From JAAELZ01 sp965237995 (GTDB lineage: Bacteria; Pseudomonadota; Gammaproteobacteria; Arenicellales; Poriferihabitantaceae), in contig CBDEGO010000002.1 in assembly GCA_965237995.1 (NCBI GenBank), forward strand, positions 186,001 to 250,000: DNA of 64,000 bases. Reading direction: 5' to 3'. Below the pieces are notes generated by a model that worked only from the letters and a program-made list of their open reading frames with translations, did no database searches and had not been told where the DNA came from. The position numbers were made by a program, and so were the translations under genes. This document shows positions 62,220 to 64,000 of this stretch, in pieces (within the stretch, counting starts at the first letter, position 1; each line of letters begins with the position of its first letter).

Positions 62220-63605
62220 TTATGCACTTAACGATTTTTGGGTCAAATCGAGCGCCTTCCAAGCTCGTTCTACTAATGTGTCTACATCAGTTTCTTCCAT
62301 CACTAACGGCGGAGAGATAATCATAATATCACCCACCGCACGCATTACCAATTTTTCACTAAAACAGTGTACACGGCAAGTCATACCCGCATTTTGTTTA
62401 GCGTCAAAACGAGCAAAACTGTTTTTATCTTTAACCAATTCAAGCGCACCTAACATACCTAAACCACGCGCCTGCCCTACCAACGGATGGCTAGCTAACT
62501 CTGCCCAACGTTGTTGTAAATAAGGTGCGATTTTTGTTTGCACCTTTTCAATGATATTGGTGCGCTGCATCAGCTTTATATTGGCAATGGCAACAGCCGC
62601 ACAAACGGGGTGACCAGAGTAGGTATAGCCGTGTTCAAATTCGCCGCCTTTGTCGACTAACACCTCCACCACGCGGTCCGCTACCATCACTCCACCAATC
62701 GGTAAATAACCCGATGATAAGCCTTTCGCAATTGGCATTAAGTCTGGCTCTAAATCATAGTAATCTGAGCCGAACCATTCACCCGTACGACCAAACCCGC
62801 AAATCACCTCGTCAGCCACCAATAAGATGCCATAATGCTTACAAATGCGCTTAATTTCAGGCCAATAGTTATCAGGCGGAATGATCACGCCGCCCGCACC
62901 TTGAATAGGCTCTGCAATAAAAGCGGCAACTCGGTCTACACCCAATTGTTCAATTCTGTCAATTAAGGCTTGGGTTGCTTGCTTACCCACTTCTTCGGGA
63001 GATACTTCTTCACCCGCCGCAACGCAGTCTGCATACCAATAAGGTTGTTTAATATGTTCAACGTCAGGAATAACTGTACCTTGGGCATGCATGCCAGACA
63101 TTCCGCCCAAACTACCTGCCGCAATGGTGCTCCCGTGATAGGCATTGGTGCGGCTAATAATGACATTCTTGTCAGGTTTACCCTGCACCGCCCAATAACG
63201 GCGCGCAAGTTTAATGACGGTGTCGTTAGCCTCAGAGCCTGAGCCGGTAAAAAATGTGTGGTTGAGATGCGGTGGCGCAATTTCAGCCAATAAGGCACTA
63301 AGCTCTGCAATTGGCGGGTGCGCGGTCTTAAAAAAGATATTGTAATACGGCAGTTGCTGCATTTGTTGCTTGGCTACCTCAGCCAACTCATGGTTGCCAT
63401 ACCCCATGTTGACGCACCATAGGCCAGCCATCGCATCCAGCATTTTGTTACCGTCGACATCGGTTAAATAAACCCCGTCTGCTGATTCAATAATTAAGGC
63501 GCCCTCTTCTTTAATATCCTTCATGTGGGTAAACGGTTGCAGATGGTGGTCTGCATTCATTTCTTGCCAGTTTAAATCTGCGTTATCATTGTTATCTAGT
63601 GTCAT
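62220..63605 (-). CDS. spuC: class III aminotransferase, SpuC-like (putrescine:pyruvate type)
   Basis: 461 residues: DAMAGLWCVNMGYGNHELAE, NHTFFTGSGSEANDTVIKLA, SRTNAYHGSTIAAGSLGGMS, VIIPPDNYWPEIKRICKHYG, LLVADEVICGFGRTGEWFGS, and PIAKGLSSGYLPIGGVMVAD (Schiff-base Lys). It is of the polyamine:pyruvate aminotransferase type and lies next to puuB and puuA homologues. It is also close to the aminotransferase at 6981-8381. Confidence 0.88.
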   Translation of the reverse strand: MTLDNNDNADLNWQEMNADHHLQPFTHMKDIKEEGALIIESADGVYLTDVDGNKMLDAMAGLWCVNMGYGNHELAEVAKQQMQQLPYYNIFFKTAHPPIAELSALLAEIAPPHLNHTFFTGSGSEANDTVIKLARRYWAVQGKPDKNVIISRTNAYHGSTIAAGSLGGMSGMHAQGTVIPDVEHIKQPYWYADCVAAGEEVSPEEVGKQATQALIDRIEQLGVDRVAAFIAEPIQGAGGVIIPPDNYWPEIKRICKHYGILLVADEVICGFGRTGEWFGSDYYDLEPDLMPIAKGLSSGYLPIGGVMVADRVVEVLVDKGGEFEHGYTYSGHPVCAAVAIANIKLMQRTNIIEKVQTKIAPYLQQRWAELASHPLVGQARGLGMLGALELVKDKNSFARFDAKQNAGMTCRVHCFSEKLVMRAVGDIMIISPPLVMEETDVDTLVERAWKALDLTQKSLSA

Positions 63606-63620
63606 GGTGTGCTCTCCGGT

Positions 63621-64000
63621 TTATACTTTTAATAATAAGTGCTCACGCTCCCATGGCGTAATCACGTTTAAAAAATCATCAAATTCAATCTCTTTAACGG
63701 CAACAAATACGTCAACAAAGGTATCGCCTAATACTTCTCGCAACGCCTTGCTGTCATGCAGGCGCTGTAAAGATCGATACCAATGCCGAGAAAGCTGAAA
63801 AGGTTCGTTGTAGGCGCTGCCTTCTAAAGGGTCAGAGGGTTTTAAATGCTCCATCATGCCTATGTAACCGCAAGCTAGGGATGCCGCTATTGCGATATAA
63901 GGGTTAACATCAGCCGAAGCAATTCGGTTTTCCACACGCATAGAGCTAGGGTCGTTATCCGGCACACGAAAACCGGTAGTACGGTTATCATACCCCCAGT
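63621..64000 (-). CDS. puuA: glutamine-synthetase-like gamma-glutamylputrescine synthetase, C-terminal part (runs off right edge)
   Basis: The minus-strand frame continues to the window edge (about 126 residues), with WGYDNRTTGFRVPDNDPSSM, RVENRIASADVNPYIAIAAS, LACGYIGMMEHLKPSDPLEG and FLNVITPWEREHLLLKV. The NRT and VENR active-site blocks match GS type III/PuuA. It begins a cluster with the aminotransferase and oxidase for putrescine use. Stop 15 bases before the aminotransferase start. Confidence 0.88.
   Translation of the reverse strand, partial: WGYDNRTTGFRVPDNDPSSMRVENRIASADVNPYIAIAASLACGYIGMMEHLKPSDPLEGSAYNEPFQLSRHWYRSLQRLHDSKALREVLGDTFVDVFVAVKEIEFDDFLNVITPWEREHLLLKV

Noticed and set aside
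1..64000. tRNA, rRNA, CRISPR arrays, origins and prophage
   Set aside because: No cloverleaf-like sequence, repeat-spacer pattern, DnaA-box cluster or phage structural gene was noticed by eye; a dedicated scan (tRNAscan, Infernal) was not possible.

Overview
The window looks like chromosomal DNA from a marine, heterotrophic gammaproteobacterium with moderate GC. The 75-residue CsrA is of gammaproteobacterial type, and the gene content centres on marine osmolytes and methylated nitrogen compounds (ectoine, betaines, trimethylaminoethylphosphonate, putrescine). I cannot name the genus from sequence alone. No rRNA, tRNA or CRISPR array was seen.

Layout. (1) 1-4717 is a decaying accessory zone. 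It holds a DDAH/arginine-deiminase-fold gene cut by the left edge, a small membrane protein, two degenerate tandem copies of one PF10118-type hydrolase gene, broken quinone reductase, GFA and GST genes, one intact GFA gene, and a short repeat present three times. (2) 4780-23271 is mostly catabolic. A minus-strand operon (TMADH-like flavoprotein, two phytoene-desaturase-like FAD enzymes, GcvT-like protein, class III aminotransferase, Rieske oxygenase) is divergent from a TetR gene with a palindromic operator, an EutA-like gene and a taurine-type ABC transporter whose permease has a very large N-terminal extension. A DAO-type oxidase, class II aldolase and cupin follow. (3) 23727-28305 holds three paralogous secreted F5/8C (fucolectin-like) proteins. 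Two of them arose by a recent ~1.2 kb duplication whose edge abuts a truncated YHS-domain gene, with an IS3 remnant nearby. (4) 28406-34533: allantoicase, ectoine hydrolase (DoeA), an RDD membrane protein, and a TmpB-TmpA-alkaline-phosphatase-superfamily operon expected to release glycine betaine from a phosphonate.

(5) 34878-40775: a GyrI-like protein, a frameshifted HEPN/AbiU2-like gene, a single-ORF fusion of a TetR repressor to a Rieske oxygenase behind a promoter whose -35 and spacer form a palindrome, then a PqqD(RRE)-glycosyltransferase fusion and a small secreted protein. This is the most unusual part of the window. (6) 40936-45946: LysR, a non-pyrrolysine MttB homologue and a DMGDH-type FAD/GcvT enzyme. 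(7) 46038-53493: csrA, three transporters, a TauD-like dioxygenase, broken HDAC-like amidohydrolase and DDAH-like genes, and a Cys/Met-metabolism PLP enzyme. (8) 53616-57755: an MFS exporter with two ATP-grasp ligases (a possible small peptide or amide pathway), a membrane protein and a NYN-domain protein. (9) 57869-58847: an intact IS982-family element that splits a DUF3465-like gene, with an 8-bp target duplication. (10) 59172-64000: a dual-specificity phosphatase, glutaryl-CoA dehydrogenase and putrescine-utilisation genes (PuuB, SpuC-like, PuuA cut by the right edge).

Together the genes describe a cell that imports N-methylated and phosphonate compounds, removes the methyl groups oxidatively (Rieske oxygenases, flavoproteins, folate-linked GcvT domains, MttB), and uses the released amine or amino acid through aminotransferases.
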